Source: Lepidostoma basale (lineage: Eukaryota; Arthropoda; Insecta; Trichoptera; Lepidostomatidae). Taken from it: a stretch of DNA of 64,000 bases. The position numbers and the translations under genes are program-made. Positions 8,746-18,055 of this stretch are shown in pieces (within the stretch, counting starts at the first letter, position 1; each line of letters begins with the position of its first letter). The notes beneath the pieces are model-generated. The model was given only the letters and a program-made list of their open reading frames with translations. It made no database searches and was not told where the DNA came from. The DNA is taken from positions 1,054,001 to 1,118,000 of the forward strand of contig JAHDVF020000875.1 of NCBI GenBank assembly GCA_022606425.2, read 5' to 3'.

Positions 8746-9995
8746 GATGCGTTGCTGTCAGTCCTCATGTCCCTGTTTCTCCATATGACATCTTTCAGGC
8801 AGCCTGCAACTGCTGCAGCCCTATCCACCTGTGACCTTACTTCTCTGGGGAGGTCATTAGAGCTGGTTACTTCGCTTCCGAGATATCTGAATTGGTCCAC
8901 CTGTTCAATTCCCTCCTGGCGTACGGAGACTTCGCATCTCAGTTGATTTCTTGCGAATGTCATACACTTCCTTTTTGGGGTGGATATGATCATGTTATAT
9001 TTTGAACAGGATTCATCAAACTTTGAGAGCATTGCTTGCAAGTCGCTTTGATTTTCGGCTACGATTGTGGCGTCGTCTGCATAGCAAAGCATTCCAATTA
9101 CTTCTTTACCCAGAGTGTACCCTAAATTGAGAGATGCAACCTCTGCAATGATGTTGTCCATGATGCAGTTAAAGAGAAATGGGCTTAAGCTGTCGCCTTG
9201 TCTGATGCCAAGGGATGTTTTTATGGCTTTAGTGAATTTCCCATTTGCTCTGATCCTTGTGTTGCCGTCTAGGTTGATCTCTCTTACCACATTAACAAGT
9301 GATGGGGGCGCCAACCTCGTGGTCAAAGTATTCAGGAGGTCCTTCAGCTTGATTCTGTCAAACGCTTTTGTGAGGTCGATGTAACACAGGTATGCTGGTT
9401 TATTATATTCCAATGCTTTTTCCTTTATCTGTCTGAGAGTAAATATTGCATCAGTGGTGGAGCGGTTCCTTCTGAATCCTTGCTGCTCTTCTCTGTTGGT
9501 GATGTGGGTTTCAAGTTTTTCTTTAATTATCATTGTAAATAATTTAAAGGTAGAGCACAACAATGATATTCCTCGATAGTTCTCTGGGTTTGTCTTTTGT
9601 CCCTTTTTAAAGATGGGTACTGTAATGCTTGATCTCCAGTCTGCAGGTATAGTTGACGTGTCTAATATTTTGTTAAACAGTTTAGAGAGTTCAGTCACTA
9701 GTCGGTTATCGGCGTACTTGAGCATTTCGTTGTGTATTTCGTCTGGTCCTGTTGATTTTCGGTTTTTTAGCTTTGCTATGGCTGCTTTGACTTCAGCTTC
9801 GTCAACAGTTTCTGAGTCTGTGATATTTTGAGGTGGTGGAGGTATTTCCTCCGGGTCATTGTATAGGTTCTGGAAGTAATTTTCCCATTCCTCCGTTGTG
9901 ATTTTACTCGTTTGTACATATTCGTTTATCGGTTTTTTCCTTTCCCTTAACATTTTCCAGACCTTCTTTTGGGCTCCATACAGATCAAACTCCAT
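8652..9995 (-). pseudogene. LINE-C reverse transcriptase, N-terminally truncated
   Basis: 447 residues. RT blocks in order: IPADWRSSITVPIFKKG and NPENYRGISLLCSTFKL (~residues 115-150), HITNREEQQGFRRNRSTTDA (~165), CYIDLTKAFDRI (~205), LGIRQGDSLSPFLFNCIMDN (~265), MLCYADDATIV (~303, catalytic YADD intact), FRYLGSEVTSSND (~370). The endonuclease is missing. Around 8745 the frame shifts: the sequence RTDSNAST here should read as KQRIYKTCVRPILTYG in the other frame. The role would be copying element RNA at a nicked target; this copy cannot move itself. Confidence 0.85.
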
Positions 9996-10074
9996 GTCTT
10001 TGGTGAATTTAGTCCAATGTTCCTTCTTTATGCGTTTTATATCCGAGTTGATTCTGTTTCTGGTTACGACACCA

Positions 10075-10440
10075 TCTTACGACACCATGTCTAACAAATT
10101 TTTGGAACTTGTATATATGCTACTATTTTTTTAAATAACTTCACTGTTTGTAGGTCAATCTACACTAGCGCCATCTATTAAAATAATTTGTAAGCATTAA
10201 GCAGAAAATCTTTATTAATGCAATGTGAAAGGCTTTACGCAATTATCACACTGCTAGACAACGCCTGGAGTAACTCCAATTTTTATGCTTTTAACTTGTA
10301 CTAGCTTTTTTCATAAAATTTGTTTTTTGAATGTATACAAATACTTGTAGACAAATACTGGATTTTTACCGATTACGGGTTAAAATTTGTAACAGTATTT
10401 GTATACATTCAAAAAACAAATTGTAGAATATTTTAGTACT
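10075..10440 (+). mobile_element. MITE-M1, right part
   Basis: Resumes with ACGACACCATGTCTAACAAA, then TAGGTCAATCTACACTAGCG and CCATCTATTA, then GTATTTGTATACATTCAAAA. In the copy at 33420-33870 the order is the same in reverse, so this is the far end of the MITE family. A nested inverted pair (GAATGTATACAAATACTTGT near 10328 and ACAGTATTTGTATACATTC near 10392) lies at its edge. Confidence 0.6.
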
Positions 10441-10508
10441 TAAAAAATATTTTACTGTTTTTTTTTGTATTATGCTCTTCAGAATTGTGTTTTATCTTTT
10501 GTTTTTAG

Positions 10509-10641
10509 GTTACGAAAATCTATAACAATCTACAATCCACATGAACTCCCTGCAAAAGGGAAGATTGTTCTACCGCAACCATATTCCTTGTATGATAACG
10601 ATACGGGAGATTTTTATGTGCCCCCACAAGCTTCATATAAG
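10509..10641 (+). CDS. DLEC1: DLEC1-like exon
   Basis: Acceptor TTGTTTTTAG at 10508; donor ATAAG|GTAAAA at 10641/10642. Phase 2 in, phase 0 out. Encodes LRKSITIYNPHELPAKGKIV, LPQPYSLYDNDTGDFYVPPQ and ASYK. ITIYNPHELPAKGKI is a beta-strand and turn typical of these domains (a carrier strand ending in N-P). The encoding continues into VKLECMVTT. Confidence 0.8.
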
Positions 10642-10664
10642 GTAAAATATTTGTAAATATTTAT

Positions 10665-11230
10665 ACTGAATCTTTTCCTAAAACAATTGGTGCATTTAAT
10701 GTTGCCATCGCAAACAAAAGTCTATCCAAAAAAGCTAAAATGGCAGTGCACAATGGTGTTCTTGTACCAACCATTATGTATGGAAGCAAAGCATGGAACT
10801 GGCAAAAGATGGATGAAAGTAGAAAAAATGCAGTAGAAATGAGATCTCTTAGACGAATGTGTGGATACTCAGTGTATGATAGAGTGTCGAATGAAAATAT
10901 AAGAAGTGAATGCAGTGCGAATGATGGTGTTATGAACAAAATAATGAAAAAATCATTAAGATGGTTTGGACACATGAAAGAATGAATGAAGAAAGAATGG
11001 TAAAAAAATTATATTTTAACGATGTAAATGGAACTAGAAAAAGTGGAAGACCGAGGAAACCATGGCACGATCAAATAAATCAAATATTGAATGTTGGCCA
11101 CGTGAGGAGTCAGAGAAATCGACACGCGTGCATGACACATTGTATATGTTGAGGAAGCGAGAGAAATATGTCAGGAAAAAAACTGTTGCAGTCCATTCTT
11201 TCTGCCTACCTCTTCGGAGAGATGGCGTGA
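10665..11230 (+). mobile_element. LINE-A 3' fragment
   Basis: Frames around 10740-11152 encode NGVLVPTIMYGSKAWNWQKM, RRMCGYSVYDRVSNENIRS and, one frame later, RMNEERMVKKLYFNDVNG and RKPWHDQINQILNVGH. The start of the homology (KVVIANKNLSKKAKM) is also readable at 10690-10740. The 3' end GGCGTGA at about 11223 lacks a full tail. Frameshift at about 10965. Confidence 0.8.
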
Positions 11231-11420
11231 AGAAATAGAGGAAAACATGGCACAATAAAATCTAAAATGTCAGCCACTTGAGAAGTCGAAGAAATGAATG
11301 TGCTTTCATGAAATGATGTATGAATGCTTTGTAATCGAGAGATCTATGTCAGGAAAGAACAGTGTAACAGAACATTCATTCTGCCTACCCTTTCGGAGAG
11401 ACGGCGTGATGGTTAGTAAA
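11231..11420 (+). mobile_element. LINE-A 3' end, second tandem piece
   Basis: Repeats the last ~180 bases of the element: ATAAAATCTAAAATGTCAGC, then CGGAGAGACGGCGTGATGG and TTAGTAAAAC at 11400-11420. It follows the first piece directly, so either two insertions or a local duplication. Confidence 0.6.
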
Positions 11421-11474
11421 ACTTGATGCACATGCAAGTAATTGTGTCCTAAAATATTTATTATTTAATTGATT

Positions 11475-11885
11475 ATTCTTCTTCTTCTTCATCCTTTTCC
11501 CCTCCACTGCTGGATTTAGGCCTCTTCTATTTTTTTCCACACGTCCCTGTCTTGTCCGTTCTGCATCCCGGTCGTTCCAGCTATTCGGTCAATATTGTAA
11601 GTCCATCCAGTATTCTGGATTGTTGCGGGCTTTTTAGTTTATTGATCCTTTTTGCTGTTAGGGTGGTTGTCTCTAGACTATGTCAAGATAGGCAGTATGC
11701 ATGCATCGAACATTTTAGATAAATTGGAACCTGCATGTTTTCAAAAACTTCTTACATTTTCCCAAAGCCAGCCCAGCCTAGTCCTACTCGTCTAGGTATA
11801 TTGGCTGTTTGGTTTTCTTTTCCGAGTTTTGTTTCGTGGCCTAGGTAAACATACTCGTCAACTGTTTCTATATGTTTGATTAGCA
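11475..11885 (-). mobile_element. LINE fragment with (GAA)n tail
   Basis: Minus strand: tail complement TTCTTCTTCTTCATCC at 11478, then LINE C-terminal tail sequence; the 11690-11800 segment corresponds in reverse to 18580-18700 (AAGCAGGTTCCAATTTGTCT on that copy). Heavily decayed, no open frame. Confidence 0.5.
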
Positions 11886-11921
11886 GCCTTTAAAATAGTG
11901 ATGAAATGTGTTTCTGTTTAG

Positions 11922-12038
11922 GTAAAGTTAGAGTGTATGGTGACCACGGCCATGTGCCTGAAGGGCTGCCACCAATCCGCTGCGGACCTCAAAACATTTC
12001 ACAAACTGGAGATTTTGCAAGAGAGATTGCCGGACCAG
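11922..12038 (+). CDS. DLEC1: DLEC1-like exon
   Basis: Acceptor TTTCTGTTTAG at 11921; donor CCAG|GTTCAA at 12038/12039 (weak at positions +3 to +6). Phase 0 both sides. Encodes VKLECMVTTAMCLKGCHQSA, ADLKTFHKLEILQERLPDQ. I chose this donor because it keeps the frame with the next exon; reading on to a GTAATC at 12101 would break the phase. The KLEILQERLPDQ segment corresponds to the helical-looking linker found before the last domain of DLEC1. Confidence 0.75.
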
Positions 12039-12176
12039 GTTCAAACCTTATTATACACGTTATATCATATAATACATATGAACTTGTGTTCTTTTAGCCA
12101 CGGTAATCAAAAACCTTTGATATTTCAAAATCAATTTCTTTCCTATATAAATGTTTTTTAATAATTTCTTTTACAG

Positions 12177-12300
12177 AGTATTAATTTGAAGTTGATAATA
12201 AAATTCCCAAAACTAAAAGTAGCGCCCGACATCTTGGATTTCGGTCCGTGTCATATGACCAAATCTATCACTCAATACTTAAAAATCGAGAATCTAACAG
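12177..12300 (+). CDS. DLEC1: DLEC1-like exon
   Basis: Acceptor TTCTTTTACAG at 12176; donor AACAG|GTTAAA at 12300/12301. Phase 0 in, phase 1 out. Encodes SINLKLIIKFPKLKVAPDIL, DFGPCHMTKSITQYLKIENL and T. V-x-P-x-x-LDFG-x-C and YLKIENLT are the two signature strands of an ASH domain; the cysteine after LDFG is the position occupied by cysteine in DLEC1 relatives. Confidence 0.85.
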
Positions 12301-12304
12301 GTTA

Positions 12305-12425
12305 AATATTTTTAACTAACTATCTTACTAACCATCACGCCGTTTTGCTGGAGGGGTAGGCAGAGTATGGATTGCCATCTCTTTAGCTTCATCTATATTC
12401 ATACATCGTAACTTTTGAGACTAAA
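12305..12425 (-). mobile_element. LINE-A tail fragment
   Basis: Plus-strand ACTAACTATCTTACTAACCA and TCACGCCGTTTTGCTGGAGG mark the complement of the (TTAG)n tail and 3' end. About 110 bases remain, ending near ATCTATATTCATACATCG. Confidence 0.65.
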
Positions 12426-12439
12426 ATCTATGTATGTAA

Positions 12440-12612
12440 TTTTATTAAAATTTTTGGAAATTACAGGTCGTATGAACTCAATTACTTTTTACAATTTGTT
12501 TTAGCTATTATATTGATTCTCATGACATGTGTTAGGTAGCTAATCTATCGCCATTTTATTGTCACAGGAATTCTACACCAGACCAAAGACAGCATGACAA
12601 TCATACTGCCCT
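12440..12612 (-). mobile_element. SINE fragment (tRNA-Ser family)
   Basis: The body of the SINE without its tRNA head: on plus ACATGTGTTAGGTAGCTAAT, CGCCATTTTATTGTCACAGG and AATTCTACACCAGACCAAAG. It ends where the head would start (ATCATACTGCCCTTG). Confidence 0.7.
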
Positions 12613-12704
12613 TGCATTTAATAAACTAACACATTATTAATTTTAACACTTTGAATTGAAAAAAAAATAACGAAATGAGTATGATGTACCAATTTGTCTG
12701 ATAT

Positions 12705-13105
12705 TAACTAACTAACCATTACATCGTTTCTCCGGAGTGGCAGGCAGAGAGGAGGAACCGCCACACTTTTCTATCCTGACATAACTTTCGCCCCTCTTCT
12801 ACATTTACACATCGTGACATGCACGCTCGTGAATTGTTCCTACTTTGAACGCCTTTGGACGCCTTTCAGTAATTGATTAATTTGGTCATGCCACGTCTGC
12901 CTTGGCCTTCCTCGACTTAGTGACCCTTTCTTAATTTTATTTAGGATCCATTCATCCCCCTTACATTTATTTACTTCATTATTAGATATTCTATCATTCA
13001 TTGTTTTTCTGCCCATTCTTCTTAGTGACCTCATTTCTAAGGCATTTATCATTTTTTCATATACACATAAAGTCCTCTTACTTCCATAATAATTGGTACC
13101 CAAAC
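12705..13105 (-). mobile_element. LINE-A 3' fragment
   Basis: Minus ORF region 12840-13103 encodes NALEMRSLRRMGRKTMNDRI, NKIKKGSLSRGRPRQTWHDQ and INQLLKGVQ, with a deletion that removes the WFGHMERM segment. Tail complement ATTAACTAACTAACC at 12703-12717. Confidence 0.75.
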
Positions 13106-13253
13106 AAAATATTTACTGAAATAAAAAATCAGAAATAGACCGTCTTCTGTTAAAAAATACTTTAATGCAAAATATACCGATATTAAAAGGGTTATTTTGG
13201 ATTTGAATGTTCTTTTATGTACCATAATGATTTTTTTCTTCTTACATATGTAG

Positions 13254-13392
13254 ACTGCGAGATGGAGTGTACGGTGAGCCCCGACTGGAGGGGCATGGGA
13301 GCCTTCAGTGTGGAGCCCTCCGAAGTAGTGTTAGAACCATCGCGCTGCGGGGGTGTCAGGGGTGCCAGCTTTGCAGTCACATTCACACCAGG
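13254..13392 (+). CDS. DLEC1: DLEC1-like exon
   Basis: Acceptor CATATGTAG at 13253; donor CCAGG|GTAATT at 13392/13393. Phase 1 in, phase 2 out. Encodes DCEMECTVSPDWRGMGAFSV, EPSEVVLEPSRCGGVRGASF and AVTFTPG. The strand-turn-strand AFSVEPSEVVLEP followed by F-VTFTP is the classic second half of an ASH domain. The exon is clearly GC-richer than its surroundings, as expected for a conserved coding block. Confidence 0.85.
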
Positions 13393-13393
13393 G

Positions 13394-13665
13394 TAATTAT
13401 AATACCTTAAATTTTATAATACTTAACACCTTAAAGATTATAATACTTTAAACATTATAATATCTTAAATATTATAATACCTTAAACAATATAATACATT
13501 AAACATTAAAATACCTTAAACATTATAATACCATACATTATAATACCTTAAACATAACATTATAATACCTTGAACATTATAATACCTTAAACATTATAAT
13601 ACCTTAAACATTATAATACCTTAAACATTATAATTCCTTAAACATTATAATACCTTAAAAAAAGA
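13394..13665. repeat. 17-bp minisatellite next to splice donor
   Basis: About 15 degenerate copies of ATAATACCTTAAACATT, with variants such as ATAATACTTTAAACATT. The array starts within a few bases of the GTAATT donor of exon 13254-13392 and fills the first 270 bases of the last intron. No coding potential. Confidence 0.85.
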
Positions 13666-13804
13666 TCTGTTTTGTATTAATAAATTTAAGAAAATTAAAA
13701 TTCTTTACCTCTAGTATAGTGCAGCTGACTACATTTACAGTCCAAATAAATTGGTTTTGAACTGCGGTAGACTATATTTGTAGGATATATTTGAATGTAT
13801 CTTA

Positions 13805-13900
13805 TAAACCTTACTTCTTCTTCTTTTAATCAATCTGATGATCTGTGGCTCCGAAATCTTGTTTCCTGAGATGATGAAGTTCAGCTTTCTATTACTAATT
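13805..13900 (-). mobile_element. LINE-C-like 3' end relic
   Basis: Plus-strand CTTCTTCTTTTAATCAATCT, TTTCCTGAGATGATGAAGTT and CAGCTTTCT resemble the complement of LINE-C's last 100 bases (compare 8350-8430). Strongly decayed. Confidence 0.4.
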
Positions 13901-13958
13901 AAATGTTTAATGTTTATTCTTTCAAACTTGGTGCGTTATTAGTGTTTGTGTCTCACAG

Positions 13959-14091
13959 CCCCCGACTTGGAGAAGTGGAGTCCTCTTTGGCCATCAACAC
14001 CCCGGTGCCCCATTGCTCCTACATGGTGCAGCTCACTGGGCTGTGCGTCATGCAAGATTCTCAAGACTTTTCACACAATTCAAATCTATGA
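13959..14091 (+). CDS. DLEC1: DLEC1-like terminal exon
   Basis: Acceptor GTCTCACAG at 13958. Enters in phase 2 and runs to a TGA at 14089-14091. Encodes PRLGEVESSLAINTPVPHCS, YMVQLTGLCVMQDSQDFSHN and SNL. G-E-V-E-S-S-L-x-I-N and Y-x-V-Q-L-x-G are the last two strands of the final domain; a stop ~14 residues later agrees with where DLEC1 proteins end. A competing frame over the same bases lacks this pattern. I see no AATAAA signal close behind, so the 3' end of the mRNA is not placed. Confidence 0.78.
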
Positions 14092-14109
14092 AAAAAAAAA
14101 ATTTTCTTC

Positions 14110-14450
14110 ACTTTTTCTTCCCCATGTCTCACGTGGTCTTCCTCTGTTTCTAGTTGCGTTTTCGTCGCTTAAATATATTTTAGTTACCATAATTTCTTCA
14201 TGTGTTCTTCTTTCATGTGTCCAAACCATCTTATTGACCCTTTCATTATTTTGTTCATTACATTTTCATTCGCATTAGATTCACTTCTTATATTTGCATT
14301 TGATACTCTGTCGTATACATAATTAGCACACGTTCATCAAAGAGATCTCATTTCTACTGCATTTATTATACTTTCATTCTTATTTTACCCGTTCCATGAT
14401 TCACTTCCATACATAAGTGTCTGTACAAGAACACCATTGTGTACTGCGAT
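14110..14450 (-). mobile_element. LINE-A fragment
   Basis: Plus-strand markers CACGTGGTCTTCCTCTGTTT, CCAAACCATCTTATTGACCC and GATTCACTTCCATACATAAG match the complement of the C-terminal coding part. Lies right behind the last exon; an ORF on plus is a shadow. Confidence 0.7.
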
Positions 14451-14469
14451 CTTTAATTTTGATTAAAAA

Positions 14470-14600
14470 TACAGTAGAACCTGGATAATTGGAACTGGCA
14501 AAACTCTATAATTGTCAGAAAAGTTCCTTGGAGCACTAAAACCTCTTTAATTGGAAAAAAGAAAACTGTTTAATTGAACTCGACATTCTGGCCCTAAAGC
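14470..14600 (+). mobile_element. pogo/Tigger-like terminal sequence
   Basis: CAGTAGAACCTGGATAATTG at 14472-14491 and the following ATAATTG / TTTAATTGGA motifs resemble terminal inverted repeats of pogo-family elements (CAGTAGAACCTCGATAATTC type). The opposite end is not found; it grades into the 54-bp array. Confidence 0.5.
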
Positions 14601-14838
14601 TTTGAAATTGGAGAGCACTGCTTTCTCGACCTCTGTAATTGGCCAGAGATTACCTCTGTAATTGGAGAGCACTGCTTTCTGGACCTCTGTAATTGGCCAG
14701 AGATTACCTCTGTAATTGGAGAGCACTGCTTTCTGGACCTCTGTAATTGGCCAGAGATTACCTCTGTAATTGGAGAGCACTGCTTTCTCGACCTCTGTAA
14801 TTGGCCGGAGAGTACCTCTGTAGTTGGAGAGCACTACC
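14596..14838. repeat. 54-bp tandem array, about 4.3 copies
   Basis: GAGAGCACTG recurs at 14611, 14665, 14719, 14773 and 14827, exactly 54 bases apart. A half-unit similarity (ACCTCTGTAATTGG occurs twice per unit) shows each unit is itself a duplication. 54 is a multiple of 3, so the minus strand stays open as an 18-residue repeat (VLSNYRGNLWPITEVQKA); I regard that as a by-product. The monomer seems to derive from the pogo-like end at 14472. Confidence 0.9.
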
Positions 14839-15055
14839 AAACCATCTTAATGATCCTTTTATTATTTTGTTCATAACACCATCGTATTAACTTATTTAAA
14901 CAATTAAAACATATTTTCAAATATAAGCATGAAGCCTGGAGAATTTGACCCCATTAACCCATTAACACAAGTATAGTTTATTCACTTTAGGGAGATGATT
15001 TGCAATAGTATTAGTAATACCTCCTAAATTGGTTGGTGAGTGTACTGCATTTGCT
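14838..15055. other. Short LINE-A scrap, then unassigned sequence
   Basis: 14838-14885 (CCAAACCATCTTAATGATCC, TTATTTTGTTCATAACACC) is a LINE-A scrap, minus. The rest, to 15055, shows no ORF or repeat that I recognise. Confidence 0.5.
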
Positions 15056-15059
15056 TCTA

Positions 15060-15425
15060 CCATTAAATACTTCTTCTTCTTCAGCCGTCTCTCCACTGCT
15101 GGATGTAGGCCTCTTCTAATTTCTTCCATTTTTCTCTTCTTTGGGCTTCTCTTATCCACCTGCTACCCGCGACAGGGACAATATCATCGGCCCAACGTTT
15201 CTGAGGCCGGCCTATTCCTCTTTTCATGTCCCATGGTCTCCATCCTAGGACTCTGGGTGCCCATCTGTCTGTTCCCTGTCTGGCAACATGACCTGCCCAT
15301 TGCCACTTTAGCCTGGCAATACGATCCACCACGTCGACAACCTTTGTCCGGCGTCTGATTTCTTCATTTCTGATTCTATCTCTCAGACTTATGCCTAACA
15401 TTTGTCTCTCAAAATTTGAGAGACA
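15060..15425 (-). mobile_element. LINE-D-type C-terminal fragment
   Basis: Minus ORF 15081-15401 encodes MLGISLRDRIRNEEIRRRTK, VVDVVDRIARLKWQWAGHVA, RQGTDRWAPRVLGWRPWDMK and GRPQKRWADDIVPVAGSRWI, then WKKLEEAYIQQWRDG and a (GAA)n tail complement at 15072. This is the intact tail domain (W-GHV, GRPxxRWxDD, W--EEAY) of a RTE-like element; everything upstream is lost. Confidence 0.8.
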
Positions 15426-15589
15426 AATTAAATACTAGGTGATTAGAAAATGACTACTGTCTCGAAATTAGAAAAATAAATTAATTTTAACGCCAGAAGG
15501 ACATGTTTGTGTTTTGGGCTTTGTTTTTGAATTTCTAATAACACAAATTTGCCCAAAAAACGGGGACACCAGATATTTGATATAATTAA

Positions 15590-15815
15590 ATATAAAAAAT
15601 AACGAGTTTTTTATGAATTAAAACACTGTTTTTTCCACTTTTGGGTTTATTTGTCTCGACATGTTTCGAAGGCCTACACCTTCATCATCGGGAGAACGAT
15701 ATAAACTGTTTATATCGTTCTGCCGGTGATGAAGGTGTAAGCATTCGAAACATGTCGAGAAAAATAAACTCAAAAGTGAAAAAAACAGTGTTTTAATTCA
15801 TAAAACTCGTCATTA
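15590..15815. mobile_element. Palindromic hammerhead element
   Basis: Inverted repeat: TTTATGAATTAAAACACTGT at 15611-15630 is mirrored by ACAGTGTTTTAATTCATAAA at about 15786-15805. The arms contain hammerhead-like cores at 15658-15691 (-) and 15726-15756 (+), separated by a loop with ATATAAACTGTTTATAT. No ORF. The same outer arm recurs at 45640-45675. Confidence 0.7.
15658..15691 (-). ncRNA. Hammerhead ribozyme-like motif
   Basis: Minus strand: CCGATGA (one mismatch to CUGANGA), stem II GAAGGTGTAGGCCTTC (outer 6 bp pair), GAAA, palindromic CATG, UC. The partner arm at 15726-15756 has GTGATGA, so both arms have drifted separately. Confidence 0.55.
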
Positions 15816-16235
15816 TGAAATTCCACAGTGTTAACGCCTTAAGTTTATCTAAAAAACGAAATAATAATTCTATTGCGACATCATTTTGCCTCTCCAATAA
15901 CCTACACTCTTCCCGAAGAATTTTGTCACACAAATTATTGTTCCCTACCAATTTACGAGCGAACCTAGTCGAGTGGATAATTAATTTAGTATCAAAGCAA
16001 CCTTCAAGCCGTCGCCTAGTTCCGTTTAGCTATACGCGAAAAAATTACGAGAAAAGGTGTCGAGAAATCAGTGCCGTGGATTAAAACTGTGGAAGGGAGA
16101 AAAGCACACGGGTGCACCCGAGGCCTTCGACACAGCAGACAACCCGGTCGGTGAGTTCCTTCATTTTCCCTAATCGTTTCCAGGAACCGAAAAAATCCTT
16201 TAAATTTTAACATTGTACAGTATCACGTGGAGAAG
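15815..16235. other. Unassigned; open frame 15815-16084
   Basis: An 89-codon plus frame (LRANLVEWIINLVSKQPSSR, TRKNYEKRCREISAVD) starts here. I recognise no family; the basic C-terminus could come from an unrecognised retroelement. GC content rises at 16075-16180. No splice or promoter context supports a host gene. Confidence 0.25.
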
Positions 16236-17155
16236 TTTATGGCCAAAACCGTCAGCTTTTCTGTGCGTTTGTCGATTTGCAAAAAGCCTACGATCGAGTG
16301 AACAGAGATAAACTGTGGTCAATCTTGTCCGAATACGGAGTGAGCACAAAACTGATGCGGACGGTCGCTTCTCTCTACGAAGGAAGCACTGCCAGTGTAA
16401 GGGTAAATGGGGACATCATGCCATGGTTTGATATCATAAAGGGTGTTAAGCAGGTCTGCGTGATGTCTCCATGGTTGTTCGATATGTATATGGGTACAAG
16501 TGTATGAAATAACGTAAAGGTATAAATGCTGGTGCTAAGATGAGTGATTTGTCTGTAAATTGTCTGCTTTACGTGGACGATGCCGTTCTCGTTGCGGACG
16601 AATTTGCGGAAAGTGCGGACGAATTTACAAATCTTGGTGTCGAAAATGTATGAGGTATGTAAGTCGACGACCTTCGTGGCCGAGTGGTTAGTGCGTTGAC
16701 TGCCACCCCGAAGGTTCCGGGTTCAATTCCCGGCGAGGGCAGTGTGATTGTCACACTGTCTTTGGTCTAGTGTAGAATTCACTTGACAATAAAATGGCGA
16801 TAGCTACCTTTGTGATATTAGGAAGGAATGTATAGCGAAAGAAGGTAATATGAACAAAATTATGAAAGGTTCGTTGCGTTGGTTCGGACAGATGGAGCGC
16901 ATGGGTGAAGAAAGAATGGTTAAAAAAGTATACTTTAACGATGTAAATGGAGTAAGGAGTCGAGGTAGACCGAGAAAAACATGGCATGACCAAATTAATC
17001 AAATATTAAAGGTTGGTCATGTCAGAAGCCGGAAGAATCGACGTGCGTGTATGACTCGATGTATGAATGTGGAGGAATCTAGAGAGGTGTGCCAGGATAG
17101 AGTAGTGTGGCGGTCCATTCTCTCTGCCTACCCCTGCGGGGAAACGGCGTGATGG
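16236..17155 (+). mobile_element. LINE-A with reverse transcriptase fragment, SINE inserted
   Basis: 16277-16507 encodes MQKAYDRVNRDKLWSILSEY, ASVRVNGDIMPWFDIIKGVK and VMSPWLFDMYMGT, RT blocks A-B, with a stop at 16507; then LLYVDDAVLVADE is readable in another frame (catalytic YADD altered to YVDD). A SINE interrupts at 16665-16820. The C-terminus resumes (16850-17152: MNKIMKGSLRWFGQMERMGE, RGRPRKTWHDQINQILKVGH, WRSILSAYPCGETA) and ends GGCGTGATGG at 17145. This is the longest internal piece of LINE-A. Confidence 0.85.
16665..16820 (+). mobile_element. tRNA-Ser-derived SINE, near-complete
   Basis: A box TGGCCGAGTGG at 16677-16687 and B box GGTTCAATTCC at 16720-16730, spaced as in a tRNA. 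Body: TGTCTTTGGTCTAGTGTAG, TTGACAATAAAATGGCGATA. Best copy in the window. The internal pol III promoter looks intact. It sits inside LINE-A. Confidence 0.85.
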
Positions 17156-17159
17156 TTTG

Positions 17160-17215
17160 TTGTTGTTGTTGCTACCTATCACATGTCACAAGAATCACTA
17201 TGATAGCTATAATAA
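17160..17215 (+). mobile_element. SINE tail fragment
   Basis: GCTACCTATCACATGTCACA and AGAATCACTATGATAGCTAT match the 3' end of the tRNA-Ser SINE. It follows the LINE-A tail (TTGTTGTTGTTG spacer). Confidence 0.6.
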
Positions 17216-17548
17216 TACCCTTTACATCGATTTGGCTCATGCTTTCATTTTGCAATAGATCTAAAAATATGGGCTTTTGTTGATGATGATGTTGTCAATG
17301 GAGGGTTAACCAAGAACCCTTTTAGGGTCAGAGTGTCCCGTATCGTTTGTTTTTATAGAGTCTACGTTACTTTTAATTATTATTTGCGTTTCCGCTTATA
17401 TGTTTCAATAATAGGCATTTCAGAGACTAAGAAATTCTATATTGCCTTTTCGAAAATGAGAGTTTTTGTTTTACGTTACTTATAATCTATTACATTATTT
17501 GATTTCAAATGGGGAAAAATTTCAAGCAAAAAAACCCCGGGTGTCCCG
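17216..17548. other. Unassigned TE-like sequence around the MITE
   Basis: No ORF. The phrase GTGTCCCG recurs on both sides of the MITE and at 17325-17340. Together with 18056-18140 (GGTTCCCAAACTTTTTCG, a hAT-like terminal phrase) this may be one older element into which the MITE jumped. Confidence 0.3.
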
Positions 17549-18055
17549 CAAGGTATATAGAATAAATATGGTAAGATATTCCGCGTTTTATTTTTGACAT
17601 CTACTGCGCAGCTACGTCACGTGGAGACCCAAGCATTAGGTTGTGTAGTATGAGTTGAGTATATATTTATACATTGGGTATGGAATTTTTCTTTGTTTAT
17701 TTATTACGTCTAATTAAAAGAAGTTTTTGTAATTGTATTAAATAAATTATGACAAATCGTTTTCTTTATTTAAGTTATTGTTTTTTTTATTTTTCTTTTT
17801 TTAGAGTTAGCATCTTCAATGAGCTTTAAGTTCATTGTTCTTATTTTGAAAAACATTTTACATCGATAAAAAAGATTTTTAACTGGATATGGCAAATCAA
17901 CTCCATTTGATTTAGCTTGTTTATAGTTATTTAGGTTTGTTTATAGTTTCGTTTCGATTTCGAGTTCACCACATGACGTCACTTGACAGCAAATTATTAG
18001 AAAGGGATAGCATGCTACGTGCGCAATATCTTACCATATTATTCTATATACCTTG
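17549..18055. mobile_element. 507-bp MITE with 9-bp target duplication
   Basis: Ends CAAGGTATATAGAATAAATA and the inverse TTATTCTATATACCTTG form ~32-bp TIRs continuing through GGTAAGATATT. GGTGTCCCG occurs at 17540-17548 and again at 18056-18064, directly abutting both ends. No ORF of note. A 9-bp duplication suggests a Mutator-like or related transposase in trans; hAT (8 bp) fits less well. Confidence 0.85.

Larger units (their letters stand above)
8346..10074 (-). mobile_element. RTE-like LINE-C, 5'-truncated, 12-bp TSD
   Basis: Flanked by TCTTACGACACC at 8334-8345 and 10075-10086, so the insert is exactly 1,729 bases, with its (GAA)n 3' tail at the 8346 side. It carries most of a reverse transcriptase. 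Since insertion it disrupted MITE-M1, it is younger than the MITE. It lies in the large intron between exons 5713-5865 and 10509-10641. Confidence 0.88.
621..14091 (+). other. DLEC1-like gene, 3' part, ten exons
   Basis: Exons 621-766, 2567-2753, 3648-4219, 5449-5606, 5713-5865, 10509-10641, 11922-12038, 12177-12300, 13254-13392 and 13959-14091 join into one frame of about 620 codons. Every junction has AG before and GT after, and all nine phases agree, which random ORFs would not do. The product has no enzyme motifs; it shows repeated beta-rich modules with patterns such as ILDFGPC, YLKIENLT, VTFTPG and YMVQLTGLC, typical of ASH/MSP-type domains of ciliary proteins. Order and spacing, including the ending soon after the last beta-strand, fit the C-terminal half of DLEC1 (CFAP81). 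The first visible exon starts in phase 1, so the gene is incomplete at its 5' side. Introns 5 and 6 are swollen with transposons. Function (axoneme or cilium, in insects mainly sperm and sensory neurons) is inferred from the family. Confidence 0.75.
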